From Hyparrhenia diplandra (taxonomy: Eukaryota; Streptophyta; Magnoliopsida; Poales; Poaceae), in assembly GCA_015847255.1 (NCBI GenBank), contig JADLZK010009202.1:496001-560000 (forward strand): DNA of 64,000 nt, given 5' to 3'. This document shows positions 11,513-21,850 of the stretch, piece by piece. The notes under the pieces are model-generated. The model was not told where the DNA came from. It ran no database searches and saw only the letters and a list, made by a program, of their open reading frames with translations. The position numbers and the translations under genes are program-made. Within the stretch, counting starts at the first letter, position 1; the number at the start of each line of letters is the position of its first letter.

Positions 11513-11976
11513 TCAAAAGTCGACCCACCTGCCAGTGACCAACAATAGGCCAATAGGCCATGTCTCTGATCTCCGCAAACACTCCAAGCGTTGTGTTCCT
11601 TTTTTATTTCTGAATACGATGGCATTTCTTTGATTCCATAAGAACCGGAGTGTTAGGATCACCAACATGTGTCCCTTCTTGTCCCCGTTGGCTATAGACT
11701 GAGCAAACCAATCCACCATGTCATCTTGCTCCTCCCAGCTTGGCGGCCGCAGACTATCACATGAGCTCCAATTGGGCACGAGACCCCAAACCAATTGGGC
11801 AAAAGGGCATTCAAAAACAGATGCTGAGCTGTCTCCTGGTTCCTCTCGCAAAGGGCGCAGAAGTAGTTGTTTATCCAACCTTGTTGCTGCAATCGCGCCG
11901 CAGTCCACAGCTTGTCTTGTAGGCCTAGCCATAAGAAGAATTTGCATTTGGGGGAGCCCATACTTCCCAGATCAAT
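11513..11976 (-). pseudogene. LINE (L1-type) reverse transcriptase fragment, zinc-binding end
   Basis: On the minus strand two overlapping frames give the zf-RVT region found after the reverse transcriptase of plant LINEs. PKCKFFLWLGLQDKLWTAARL is followed by GWINNYFCALCERNQETAQHLF with the Cys-x2-Cys...His pattern, then FECPFAQLVWGLV in the other frame, and finally RFLWNQRNAIVFRN (about 11590-11640). These are the usual C-terminal landmarks (WKWxAPPKxKFFxWL, CxxCxxxxET..HLF.C, W..RN..VF). The fragment is 5'-truncated at about 11976 and needs at least one frame change. It sits inside the copy A intron and is absent from copies B and C. Confidence 0.8.
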
Positions 11977-12116
11977 GACGGAAATGATGGTCGTGTTTTT
12001 GTATGTAACAACGAACCTTTCATTCTAAAATTTTAATATATTGTAAAAATAAACAAATATAAACTTAGTAATTTTATACTTTTAAGAACTCTAAAGCTTA
12101 ATTGTATGAATATCAG

Positions 12117-14053
12117 GTATTTGATGATGCCACATATTTGGATGAGCAAAAGGATCCCAATTTGCTTAAAGAAGCAAAACAAATTCTAAAGAAGTGTGGT
12201 GGACTTCCCCTTGCAAAAGTTGTCATAGGTGGCCTCTTGGCAAACCATCCAAAGACTGCAGAAGAGTGGCGGCAATTGAACGAGAATATCAATGCAGAAT
12301 TGGAGATGAATCCAAAGCTTGGAACGATAAGAACTGTCCTTGAAAAGAGCTACGATGGTTTACCCTACCATCTCAAGTCTTGTTTTTTATATCTTTCCAT
12401 TTTTCCTGAAGATGAGAACATTAGCCGAAGGCGTCTGGTGCATCGGTGGGCAGCAGAAGGTTACTCAAGTGAGACTCATGGCAAGTCAGCCATTGAAATA
12501 GCTGATGACTACTTCATGGAACTGAAGAATAGAAGCATGATTTTACCATATCAGCAATCAGTTTACAGCAAGAAATCAATTGACTCCTGCAAAGTCCACG
12601 ATCTCATGCGTGACATCGCCATCTCGAAGTCAATTGAGGAAAACCTTGTTTTCAGACTTGAAGCCAGCAGCTCTAATATCCAGGGTGCAATTCGTCATCT
12701 TGCTATAAGTAGTAACTGGAAAGGTGATAAGAGTGAATTTGAGGGCACAGTGGACCTGTCCCGAGTACGATCACTGTCACTGTTTGGCGAGTGGAAACCA
12801 TTTTTCATTTCTAACAAGATGAGGTTTCTACGAGTGCTCGACTTTGAAGAGACTATCTTTGAAGAGACTAATTCTCATTTAAAATACCATCATCTTGATC
12901 AGATTTGGAAGCTTGTTCACCTAAAATTCCTTTCTCTGCGTGGATGCAAGGGTATTGACTTACTACCAGATTCATTGGGCAATTTGAGGCAACTCCAGAT
13001 ATTAGACGTCAGAGATACATGGATAATGGCTCTGCCAAAAACCATCACCAGGCTTCAGAAGCTACAGTACATCCATGTTGGGCGCAAATCAAATTACGTA
13101 AGCCAGGGAAGTTATAGTTTAATGAAGAGGTGTCTTGAGGGGGCGTGTGTTTGTGCGACATGTTGCTTACCTCTTCTTTGGGGCATTGATGGCCTTCGTC
13201 GTAAGGCCTTTACCAGGCGTGATGCATGCACCTTCGCTTGCTGTGTGAAATTCCCAGCTCACATGACCGGAGCAGATGAAGAAAGAGGTGTTATTGTGCC
13301 AAGAGGTATCAGAAAACTTAAAGACTTGCACACACTATGGGAAGTGAATGTCGGATGGGGAAGTAATGTTCTACGGGACATCGGAATGCTCACAGGATTG
13401 CGTAAGTTAGGAGTGAGCGGCATCAACAAGAAGAATGGCCGTGCGTTCTGCTTGGCCATTTCCAAACTTAGCAGACTAGAATCATTGTCCGTGAGTTCAT
13501 CACTATATCCCGGTTTGTGTGGTTGCATGGATGAGATTTCACCTCCAGAAAACCTGCAAAGCCTCAAGCTGTACGGGAATCTGGAAAAGTTGCCGGAATG
13601 GATCAAGGAGCTCCAGCATCTGGTGAAGTTGAAATTAGTGGGCACTAGGCTATTGGAGCATGATGCCACTATGGAATTGCTTGGGAAACTACCGAAGCTG
13701 GAAATTTTACTTCTCGTTGAGTTGTGGTCATCATTTCAGTGTGAAGTCCAATCTTTGCTGGGCGGAACGGAATAACATTGGAAAGCCTCAAGTTGCTTAC
13801 CCTTCAACTGACAAGGAACATCAAATCGGTCAAATTTGACGAAGGACAATTTCCCAAACTGGAGAGGCTGCAGATCACAGGGGTCCAAAATGAAACTGAA
13901 TTTTCTGGGCTAGGATTTCTCCCGAGCATCAACGAGGTCCAGATCAGGGTTTCCGTTTTTTGGAAGGATGAGGACAGCAAAGGTGAGCTGAAGAAGAAAA
14001 TCCAGGAACAGCTAGCTAAGAATACAAACGAACCCATTGTGACGGTGGGCTGA
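12117..14053 (+). pseudogene. NLR copy A, last exon: end of NB-ARC plus LRR, frameshifted near the 3' end
   Basis: After the acceptor ATATCAG the exon reads VFDDATYLDEQ and continues open for 552 codons. It has the NB-ARC end motifs: CGGLPLAKVVIGG (GLPL), LPYHLKSCFLYLSIFPED (RNBS-D) and CKVHDLMRD, a VHD version of the MHD switch. Then come leucine-rich repeats, recognisable as LKFLSLRGCKGIDLLPDSL, LQILDVRDTWIMALPKTI, LESLSVSS and LQSLKLYGNLEKLPEWI. TAA at 13773-13775 ends the frame. The LRR continues in another frame (13778-14053: ESLKLLTLQLTRNIKSVKF...) to the natural stop, so a net 1-2 nt indel around 13770 removes the last 90 or so residues. Such receptors act in the cytoplasm, sensing pathogen effectors and triggering cell death. 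This copy is probably non-functional. Confidence 0.9.
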
Positions 14054-15218
14054 GTGAGTCTCGGACAGGTATGTACGTTTGCCATTTTTATGCATATATA
14101 CAGGAATTTATCAAAGTCCTGCTTTCGGCAATTAAATAACGCTTTATGATGATATCAGCGTACACCCTTGTCTTTCGCAGATGCAGGTTCAGATCACCCA
14201 TCAGAGGCTCAAAAAGATCACCCGTCAGCAGGCTGCCTGGGACTGGGAGCAACTGCTAGGTGGGTCCAACTCCAATGTGGCACGGGCACGGGCACGTGTA
14301 CGTGCATACCCGTGCCCGTGCCGCCATTCCCTGCTGTGCGCGTGTTGTTTATTTTATTTCTTTATTTGTGTGTTTTGAGTGTTTCAGTTCAATTGTATGG
14401 TTGTGTATGTACGTGTGAGGTGTCTGTGCCTCCGGGTGGTTATGAATACCCCCTTCAGCCTGTTTCTACATGCTTTCGTTTTTTTCTGCTGTTTATGAAG
14501 ATATGAAGATACTGTTGCAATGTTATGAGAATACCCCCCATTCAAATACTTGTTTAGAAGTGGCCAAAGTTTATTTCCATTTGGATGTTGACAGACATAT
14601 GGGCTTTATCATGATTTACATTTTCTGTTTGGTGAGAACTGTACTGCTAGATTTTGGAGATGATGTTAGCTGCAATTTATAAAACTAGAGTTCATCCATA
14701 AGATGAATCATGAATGGAACGGAACAGTGGCTTCACGCTAGTGAGCCTAGTGATTTCAGTTGCCAAAGAACAGAGACAATGGGCCGAAGCCCAAAATGGG
14801 TGCTACTAGTTCGTACGCGCGCAGAACAAAAACAAAAGCAAACATATGGTGCATGTGCGTCCACCACTCTTGTGTTGTTGAAACTTGAAAGTTGAAACAA
14901 ACAAATGCATAGCAAATGTTAGAACATGCACTTTTGCAAACTTTATGGCCAAAAATCAAAAATAGTATGTGCACTACTAATATAGCACCGTTGAAACTTT
15001 ATGGAGTATTTGGTAATGGCATGTGTATTTCTTTCTACATACGTGCGGGTGCTATATGGGTGGGCTCGAAAAATTTTCATTAACTTATGCCTTATTTTCA
15101 TTAACTTAAAAAACAGCAAACACATTCCAAGCCGATGCTACGAACAACTTATCATCACCTTAGCTGTTCTTATCCCCACTTCGTTCTCATCCCAGGCTCA
15201 TCCGATAATTATGCACGG
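14054..15218. other. Downstream spacer of NLR copy A
   Basis: No gene is recognised. A GC-rich near-palindrome at about 14278-14323 (GGCACGGGCACGGGCACG ... CCCGTGCCCGTGCC) would form a strong hairpin, and it may lie in the 3' untranslated region. Otherwise it is ordinary AT-rich sequence. Confidence 0.5.
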
Positions 15219-15614
15219 TCACCCATGAACGAAAACATTCAACGCATTCACAACGTTTTCTCTTGATGTACCTCTCACAGGGAAGCTTGCTGCCGAAACT
15301 CCACCACAAAAGTTAGGGGCGGCTGCTACCCCCATGACGTGAGTATTCTTGACGTTTTCGACATTTGGCGACCGGCAGTTGGGCACAAAAGAAAGCCAGC
15401 GAAAGGCCTCCACCTTTTTCATTTGTGTGCCTGGATGGTTACACCAATCACCTAATTGACGCACCTTGGCTTCTTTCCCATTTGCAATTATTTGTGTTGG
15501 AGATCTTGGTGATAGGACATGCATGGGATCATATTTGTTGAGATTGTTGTTCGGCAAACCAATGAAAATATGCGAACGATTCGACGAAAAAACAAGGAAA
15601 GATGGTAAAGGCAC
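15219..15614 (-). CDS. Unrecognised 131-codon open frame
   Basis: An uninterrupted minus-strand frame of 131 codons in otherwise featureless sequence. I recognise no domain, signal peptide or membrane segment. The residues are mixed, with PNFCGGVSAASFPVRGTSRE near the C-terminus. Its length is notable for this AT-rich stretch, but chance is likely. Confidence 0.12.
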   Translation of the reverse strand: MPLPSFLVFSSNRSHIFIGLPNNNLNKYDPMHVLSPRSPTQIIANGKEAKVRQLGDWCNHPGTQMKKVEAFRWLSFVPNCRSPNVENVKNTHVMGVAAAPNFCGGVSAASFPVRGTSRENVVNALNVFVHG

Positions 15615-16170
15615 GGAAAAAAGCTACAGAGAGTACGTACAGCACGTGTTTAGATAAGAACTTGTGTGAATTTTCAGAACATCAATCAGCTCGAGGCAGT
15701 CTTCTACTTGTAAGATGTAAATAGGGGTGGGGAAAGGCTGACGCTGAAAGTCGTTTGTCACTCTTTGTCCTCTTTTTACTTCATATATGTAAATAAATTA
15801 TCCAATGTGTCGTCATCAGTGACTGCATGCTAATCCCTGATGCATCAGCATCAGTCAATTCAGAGTAGCCAAACGTCACAGACAACCACACCACACCAGC
15901 AAGTGCTGCTCAGCATGGGTAAAAGGAATCCTACGATTTGTCCCGTTGCCATCACTAGGGAGACGTTTAGATTCACTGTGATTCATGGACCATTCAGCCT
16001 CAGAAAGTGATGCCCTGCCCTGTCCCCAGTCCTCAACCATTGACCATTAATTCATTTTCAGAAGCTGTTGTCAGCCATTGCCCCCCTTCAGTCTTCACCC
16101 CCAATCAGTGCAATAATGACTGCATTCTGAATATCTAATCTTGACTGCTGGGTACTAGCATTAACAGATA
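15615..16170. other. Spacer, nothing recognised
   Basis: No reading frame, repeat or RNA gene is supported here. Confidence 0.5.
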
Positions 16171-16189
16171 AATCAACAGCCATAAATCA

Positions 16190-16566
16190 ACCGCGCGGCT
16201 GAAGTGGTTCGCAGGCAGGGTTCTGCGTAAGGCGCTGTCCCCGTTGTTGCCTCTACCAGTGCAGAAGTCGCCGCCGCCAACGTTGCCGCACCCGCAGCAA
16301 GAGGATCGCGCTCAGCCGCTCTCGCGTTTCCGGTTGCGAAATGGGGTGAGATTTTGGTGATGCAGCGGTTGGGGTTCATCGATAGATGCAGGGAGCTCTC
16401 GGCGACGGAAAAGGAGGCCTACGACAACTACCTCGAGGATCGCAACCCCTCTCATAAGGAGGCGCTGCGACAGCTCTTCATAGGAGAGAGGCCGAGGTGG
16501 TCGAGGCGCCCGCTAGCCGACGTGCCTGATCGTTGGTGGCGACTTGATAGTTCGATTAGCGAGTAA
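16190..16566 (+). CDS. Unrecognised small GC-rich frame, possibly broken
   Basis: A local rise in GC content coincides with plausible coding sequence. One frame (about 16190-16340) reads ARLKWFAGRVLRKALSPLLPLP and then a proline-rich stretch. A second frame starts at an ATG at 16360 and reads MQRLGFIDRCRELSATEKEAYDNYL to the stop TAA at 16564-16566. GC content, codon-like composition and the amphipathic, charged second part suggest a real small gene or gene fragment with one frameshift. I recognise no family. Confidence 0.3.
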
Positions 16567-16599
16567 TAGCGTCTTGATCTCCTTCCGCTAGGGAGGGCT

Positions 16600-17780
16600 G
16601 AACTAATTGTACAACTCTATTCCCCCTAGTGCGTCATTCGTGGCGCGTCGTTATAAGCTTCAATGATTCTCTACTTAATATAAAAGATGCGCAAACCTTT
16701 TGCGTATTCGAGAAAAATAAAGCACACATCTGCACATGTGCAATCATTCAGTGCTTAGCAAGATGCCTGCATGCCTGCCTGGTTTGCGCCGACAAAAGCT
16801 TCCATTCATCCTTTTTCCCATTTCATTTACATACACATGGTACAGTCAAAACTTCTTTGATTCTGGCAGCATGGGCCGCTGGGCCACATGGCAGGTACAA
16901 TTAGGAGGCTTAATCACAACCGACAACAATAATAATTTACTAAGGGGAGGCTATAGCAAACAGCATATCTAATTACGGCAATAGAACTTCACATTGTTTT
17001 TCCTGTGTTTCTGAACCCTCAATTCCTATATTTCTTCTATCCCTATATGTTTCCTACCCTGTGATCCAAAGGGGGCCTAAAACACGGGTCACAAGATTGT
17101 GGGTTAGCCAGATATCATGGAAGCAAGAGCAAAGCACCTTTTGCCATTGGGGATCACCAGGTCAGGCGACCCCGATGAATGTATTGAAAATCCTATGGGG
17201 AATTCACTATTACCAATGAGTCTATTGTGTAATAGTGAAGACCCTGTGACCTTGTATTCCACCCAATTTTTAAGTAACAGGAGGGGAAACCTCTTACTCA
17301 TTCTATAGATTAAGCAAGTCTCTATAAAAGCGAAATAAAAACTGTATGAAAGAAAGTAAAATTGAGCACGCCAATCCTAAAGAAGAGGTTTCTTCGAGAA
17401 TTTACACTTAATAACAAGAAAGAAAAAAGCTTCTCCTCTAGACTACACTTCCACCGACCCAAAGCAGAAGCACCATCAAAGATTTTCTAGATAACAGAAC
17501 ATAGTTCCAACCTCTACCATCCGAGGATGATATATACTTAAAAGTCAAGATACAAACCAAGGCAAAAAGACACACACTCTCATGTCCAACGGAGATAAGT
17601 AAAAGCAACCCATAATTCAACTCAACTAGGAGCTAATTCAACTCAACTAGGAGCAGGGCTAACAGCAAAAAGATCTAGGCTTCAATACGATTCCTAAGAG
17701 CTGTTTTACGGTGGTTGGGGGTACTCCCTGATTACTCTCGGTTCCTAAGCAAATAATTAGTACTAATTAATTTTTTATGT
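16600..17780. other. Spacer, nothing recognised
   Basis: No convincing gene. A short tandem duplication of TCAACTCAACTAGGAGC lies at about 17618-17655. Confidence 0.5.
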
Positions 17781-17789
17781 GGAAGGTTA

Positions 17790-18372
17790 GTACGGTAATT
17801 GTGTCTCCCACCACGTACGGGACTTGGCTCTCCCACCTCTCCCAGCAGGGTTTCTTCCTTCTCGCAGCGGCGCGAGTCCATGGGCACCGGCGGGTACAGC
17901 CTCCGCTCTGTTCCAGCGCTCGTGATCGCGGACGATCAGGCCGGCCTAGCCATGCACCGCGGGCGAGGGGCCTCCCGCAGCCGCCCTCGGCTTCTAGGTT
18001 GAGCAGCCTCTTGAGGCGCCACAGCCGATCTGGCCGGAGCCATGAACTGGACCATCACAGGCGCCCCTGCACGCCGTTGAAGGCGTGCATGAACTCGGGC
18101 GCCCGAGGGCTGGAGCGCGGCAATGCCGCCCTCCTCGTCCTCGTTGTCGGCAAGGCACGCAGGGTCGTGGTCAAGGCGACGCAGCAGATGTTGTCAAACG
18201 CGCGGCGCCGAGCAGCGGCAGGAGCCGCCGACGACCTCGAACCGGACCATGTCGACGATAAAGCTATGGAGCGAGCGCTTGCTGAACTAGTAGCTGGCGG
18301 GCTTGCATTGTCGAATTTATGTATGAATAGTTCCCTAAAATTCATATGAAGAAATTCTCGATAAATCTCAAA
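17790..18372 (-). pseudogene. Cytochrome P450 (CYP94-like) pseudogene, middle and K-helix part
   Basis: This is the second part of a minus-strand P450 whose N-terminal piece lies at 19252-19602. It reads RAFDNICCVAL in one frame and, after a one-base loss, DHDPACLADNEDEEGG in the next (about 18220-18120). That is the conserved 'RF-FD-IC-VAF-DPxCL' region of CYP86-clan enzymes. Then come pieces resembling the RLLN-ERRLREA helix (about 18005-17950). After an internal deletion it reads RLYPPVPMDSRRCEKEETLL (about 17908-17850), the segment after the ExxR helix. The haem-binding FxxGxRxCxG segment is missing. CYP94-type enzymes hydroxylate fatty acids or jasmonoyl-isoleucine on the endoplasmic reticulum. 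This copy is dead. Confidence 0.8.
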
Positions 18373-18384
18373 GGCCTAATATTT

Positions 18385-19240
18385 GTGTTCTCTAATGGGC
18401 TTTATTGTTTTAGCCCATGAGTAAAGGTGGGAGGTGCAATATCAATTAGTACCATATTGCTAGTTGATGTGGAGGTAGGAAGTTTTCCTCTCTATATATT
18501 TGTACCAAACCTCCCGGGAATAGACACAACACCACAACTACAATTGGGAGTTTCAATTAGAAAATCCTAAAGTAGTAAAATAATATTTTCCTCTTTTAAA
18601 CTCTTTGCGACTGCATAGTCTTTCCATCCCGTCCCCGTCCAGGCGTGCACGGTGTTCAGGAGAGCAGGTCTCCGGAACCCTCGTCTTTGCGATCCCGCAG
18701 CGGGAGAAGGCGAATAAGGTTTTTGGGAAGCGCTCTTGCATTGCTTCCAAATCTTCCACGGTAGTTTGTCTTCATCAGCACATCATCTCGTCGTCGTAAG
18801 GCTCGCGCATGGGATCATCAACAAGGAACACTCATCGACTAAGCTCGCACGATCGTCGTCTGCATCTTCACCACCAAGTACTTCTACATCGGCAGGTATT
18901 AGACCTGTGTTATAATCTTATTGTTCATCATGTTCAATCTGTCTGGTGTACGAACCGCTATGTTTACATCAGTTGCCATGATCATGCTTTCTTATATGCT
19001 ATTGGATCATGTCATGCTTCGCTATATGCTTTTAGATCATGCTATGCTTTGTTATATGATGCTAAGTCATGCTAGTATGATACACATGTTTACACTAGTT
19101 GCTATGATCATGCTTTGCTATATGATGTTGAATCATGCTATGATCTGTGATATGCTTTTCTGTTATGCTAGTATGCTTCACATGTTTAATCTAGCTGCTC
19201 AGTTCATCATGATTTATTTTATGGAATTAATCTGAAAATT
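18385..19240. mobile_element. 0.86-kb insertion of unknown class between 11-bp direct repeats, inside the P450
   Basis: The two P450 parts are separated by 856 bp that is flanked on both sides by GCCTAATATTT (18374-18384 and 19241-19251). This looks like a target-site duplication. The insert carries a TATA-like CTCTATATATTTG at about 18490 and a run of imperfect repeats (18940-19200) with ATGCTTTGCTATATGAT-type words. I see no terminal inverted repeat, TG...CA ends or poly(A) tail, so the class is open. A retrogene/SINE-like origin or a Mutator-type element with decayed ends are both possible. Confidence 0.5.
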
Positions 19241-19251
19241 GCCTAATATTT

Positions 19252-19602
19252 CAACATGCACTGCCGCAGCCACTGCTCGCCGTCGGAGTTGAAGATGCCA
19301 TGGCCAAGGAAATCCTCGATCGTGGACACCGTGGCCTCGCCCTTTGGGTAGTTGCCGGGTTGGTCTTGAGGATGTGCTCGACGTTGGCAGGGTTGGCGTC
19401 GCGGGGTGATGACGGCGGGAGCACGCCGAGGACAGGGTAGGACTTGAGGCCATGGACACGGGGCTGTTTCTTGGGATCATGCTGGCGCTGGCGCAGGTAG
19501 AGGAAGCAGAGCAGAGGGAGGAGAGCGAGGAACAGAGTGAGCCAGTGAGGAGACTAGGAGAGGAGGTCAAGGAGACTTCCATGGCGATCTGGCTTTGGGT
19601 TG
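19252..19602 (-). pseudogene. Cytochrome P450 (CYP94-like) pseudogene, N-terminal part
   Basis: Read from 19582 leftwards, the start MEVSLTSSP is followed, in a shifted frame, by a hydrophobic anchor WLTLFLALLPLLCFLYL. Next come HGLKSYPVLGVLP (the proline-rich hinge), DANPANVEHILKTN and, after another frameshift, NYPKGEATVSTIEDFLGHGI and FNSDGEQWLRQ. These are hallmark N-terminal segments of CYP94 and related CYP86-clan enzymes. About 35 residues normally found between VLP and DANPAN are missing. The gene is then cut by the insertion at 18385-19240. Confidence 0.85.
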
Positions 19603-20035
19603 CGAGTGATTTTGTGTCTTTTGTGTGCCGGGCAAGCTAGACAAACAATTTAGTAGTTATTTGATTGATACCTCGTGCTCTCGCGGGCAAGCAAATAGAA
19701 ATATGATAGATTTAGTACAAAAAAATATATCAGAGATTATACATTTACCATACTACCCTTAATTACATAAACAAATTTCAAAATTAGAATTATTTTAATT
19801 TTTGTTAGGTCAATTTTAGTATGCACCTGGTGCATACTGGGCCCACCATTTAATACGCACTTGTTGTCCTCCCGTACCTTTAAAATTGGTTCCTCTGTCT
19901 TTTTTAGCCGTCGGATCAGGCGCCCGAGCCATCCATTTTTCGACAACCATCGTAAAAAAAACTTGATTCCTAAAGCTCCACCCAAACTTCATAAAGACGG
20001 CCATAATCATAGCAATGGTGAACGAGCCTCCAGCC

Positions 20036-20123
20036 TTGTAGTTGGAGCTCCTCACTAGCACCCAGCAGGCTGGTTTGAATTCCCATCGCGGATGAATTTC
20101 TAGACTAGGTTAAAAAACAGGTA
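20036..20123 (+). mobile_element. Possible tRNA-derived SINE fragment
   Basis: GGTTTGAATTCCCATCG resembles a Pol III B box (GGTTCGANTCC). It is followed by GATGAATTTCTAGACTAGG and a TTAAAAAAC tail, an arrangement familiar from rice SINEs. I cannot find a convincing A box at the expected distance, so this stays tentative. Confidence 0.3.
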
Positions 20124-20504
20124 GCGGCCACCCATACGATTGTTCAAAAAAACATTAGTATTTAGTTAATTTAAAAATTATACATAAAGTTTAATAAGGA
20201 TTATATCAAAACTTATTTGTGTGAAGTAATCCAAGGATATTAAAACTAAAATGCAAATTATACCTAATCCTATCCTACTACTAAAAAGCCTGGAATGTTA
20301 TCGTCTCCGCAACCTATCGGACCGCCCGGCTCCGAATGACCCCGCCCCGCTCTCCTTCGCGGCTTCGCGCAACCTTCCCCACAAACCTGGGCTCGCCTCG
20401 CACGGTCGGGGCCCACCACTCCCCACGACCTCGCAGCGACACTGACCCCGCCACCCACTGCTCCGCCCGCGCCATCGTCCTCGCGTAGCCACCGCCTTCG
20501 TCCT

Positions 20505-21069
20505 CGCTGCAGTCGTGGTACCAGGAGGCGGTGCAGGCGGGCACGCCGACAAGTGTGACGAGCCGTGGTGGCCGCGCCTGTCGACGCCGGCGGACCTGGC
20601 GTCGCTGCTCACCACGCTGCTGTGGCTCACCTCGGCGCAGCACGCGGCGCTCAACTTAGGGCAATACCCGCTGGCCGGCTACATCCAGCGGCTGGTGCCC
20701 GCCGAGGGCGACCCGGAGTACACGCACCTGGTGGCCGACCCGCACCTCTTCTTCCCGTCGGCGCTGCCCAGCCTGACGCAGACCACCACGTTCATGACCG
20801 TCATCGACACGCTGTCCACGCACTCCGCCGACGAGCAGTACCTCGGGGAGCGGCCCGACGAGGCCTGGACGGACGACCCGGCGGCGCTGGCGGCCGCGCG
20901 TGAGTTCACGGACGAGGTGCGCCGCGCCGAGGGAGGAGATCGATGGCGCAACGCTGACACGGGCCGCCGCAACCGGTGCGGCGCCGGCGTGCTGCCGTAC
21001 GAGCTCATGGCACCCACGTCCGGGCCGGGCATCACCTGCCGCGGCGTCCCCAACAGCGTCACCATTTAG
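20505..21069 (+). pseudogene. Lipoxygenase C-terminal fragment (13-LOX-like)
   Basis: The frame reads SWYQEAVQAG then, after a one-base shift near 20541, HADKCDEPWWPRLSTPADL. It continues LTTLLWLTSAQHAALNLGQYPLAGYI, then TLSTHSADEQYLGERP, and ends CRGVPNSVTI-stop. This is the iron-binding C-terminal end of plant lipoxygenases: the His and Asn of the HAALN motif and the C-terminal Ile are iron ligands. Only about 185 of roughly 900 residues remain. The upstream H-x4-H helix and the N-terminal PLAT domain are absent. The short segment after GYI that normally includes NRPPLMRR is also deleted. Lipoxygenases add oxygen to linoleic/linolenic acid, and 13-LOX feeds jasmonate synthesis. GC content is very high compared with its surroundings, as is typical of grass LOX genes. 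Confidence 0.85.
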
Positions 21070-21284
21070 TCAAGTCTCTCGCAGCACCAACAGACACACA
21101 GCCATGGGCGGCGGATAACAGAGGTGATCTGAAAGCGAATTCTTTTCCACTCATTATAGTCGGGCGGGGAGAAATCTAAGCAAAAGCAAATGGTTTCTGC
21201 TTTCGTTCTCCCCATTGCCAAATAGCCATTGATTTGGTGGTCCGAACAGGTGGTGTTTGATTTTTGACTAGGGGTCGAGACTGT

Positions 21285-21850
21285 GAGGAACTGAAATAAT
21301 TTGTTATAGGAAAAAAAAAATCAATGGAATATAATAATTATAGAGTTCTCTGGATAAACCAATGTCATCACCATACAGAACTGTTTGATGTGCCTTTTCA
21401 TGCTCATCACTGCATTTTTATTGCGTGAATCGTACAACCAGAACTTAAGTACTGTCTGAACAGTTGAATGCGTCATATAAGCACATAGTCAAATTTCAGG
21501 CATTTTTACATGCGACATTTTGCAGTGAAGATTTGTTTAAACAGACAGATGGCGTCATATAGTAGTATCGCCAAAACTTGAGTAATATATGTCTCAACAG
21601 TTGAATGCGCCATATAAGCTGATAGTCAAAGGTATGCTATTTGCTTGAGTTGTGCCGTCTTCAAAAATTATGGGCCGAGACTAGAGCAAACTGAATGGGT
21701 GTGAATAATTTGTTATGGAAAAAAAAATCATTGTATTATATTATAGTCATTATAAAGCTCTCTGAATAAACAATGGTCATCATACAGAGCTGTTAGCTGT
21801 GCTTTGTTAAGTTTGTTTTCTTCAAATACCACGGCATTTGCACCTGCAAC
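21285..21850 (+). repeat. Imperfect direct duplications downstream of the lipoxygenase fragment
   Basis: TGAAATAATTTGTTAT plus an A-run and the following CTCTGGATAAAC...CATACAGAACTGTT (21289-21386) recur with changes at about 21697-21796. In between, GAACAGTTGAATGCGTCATATAAG (about 21456) recurs at about 21595. The blocks look like a duplicated 3' untranslated or downstream region of the LOX gene. Confidence 0.6.

Larger units (their letters stand above)
9512..12116 (+). other. NLR copy A: intron 2, TE-loaded
   Basis: The intron runs from GTAATA to ATATCAG. Its 5' half (9512-10260 and 10540-11340) is homologous to the matching introns of copy B (46848-48356) and, reverse-complemented, of copy C (60252-62559). 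It holds a 250-bp CACTA-type MITE and a LINE fragment, annotated separately. The last 130 bases before the acceptor again resemble the copy B intron end (59875-60022). The open frames seen inside are not conserved between copies and are taken as chance. Confidence 0.8.

Noticed and set aside
19084..19200. Apparent tandem repeats of TATGATCATGCTTTGCTATATG type as a CRISPR-like or satellite array
   Set aside because: Spacing and sequence are irregular, with no constant repeat/spacer structure; it is low-complexity sequence within the insertion.
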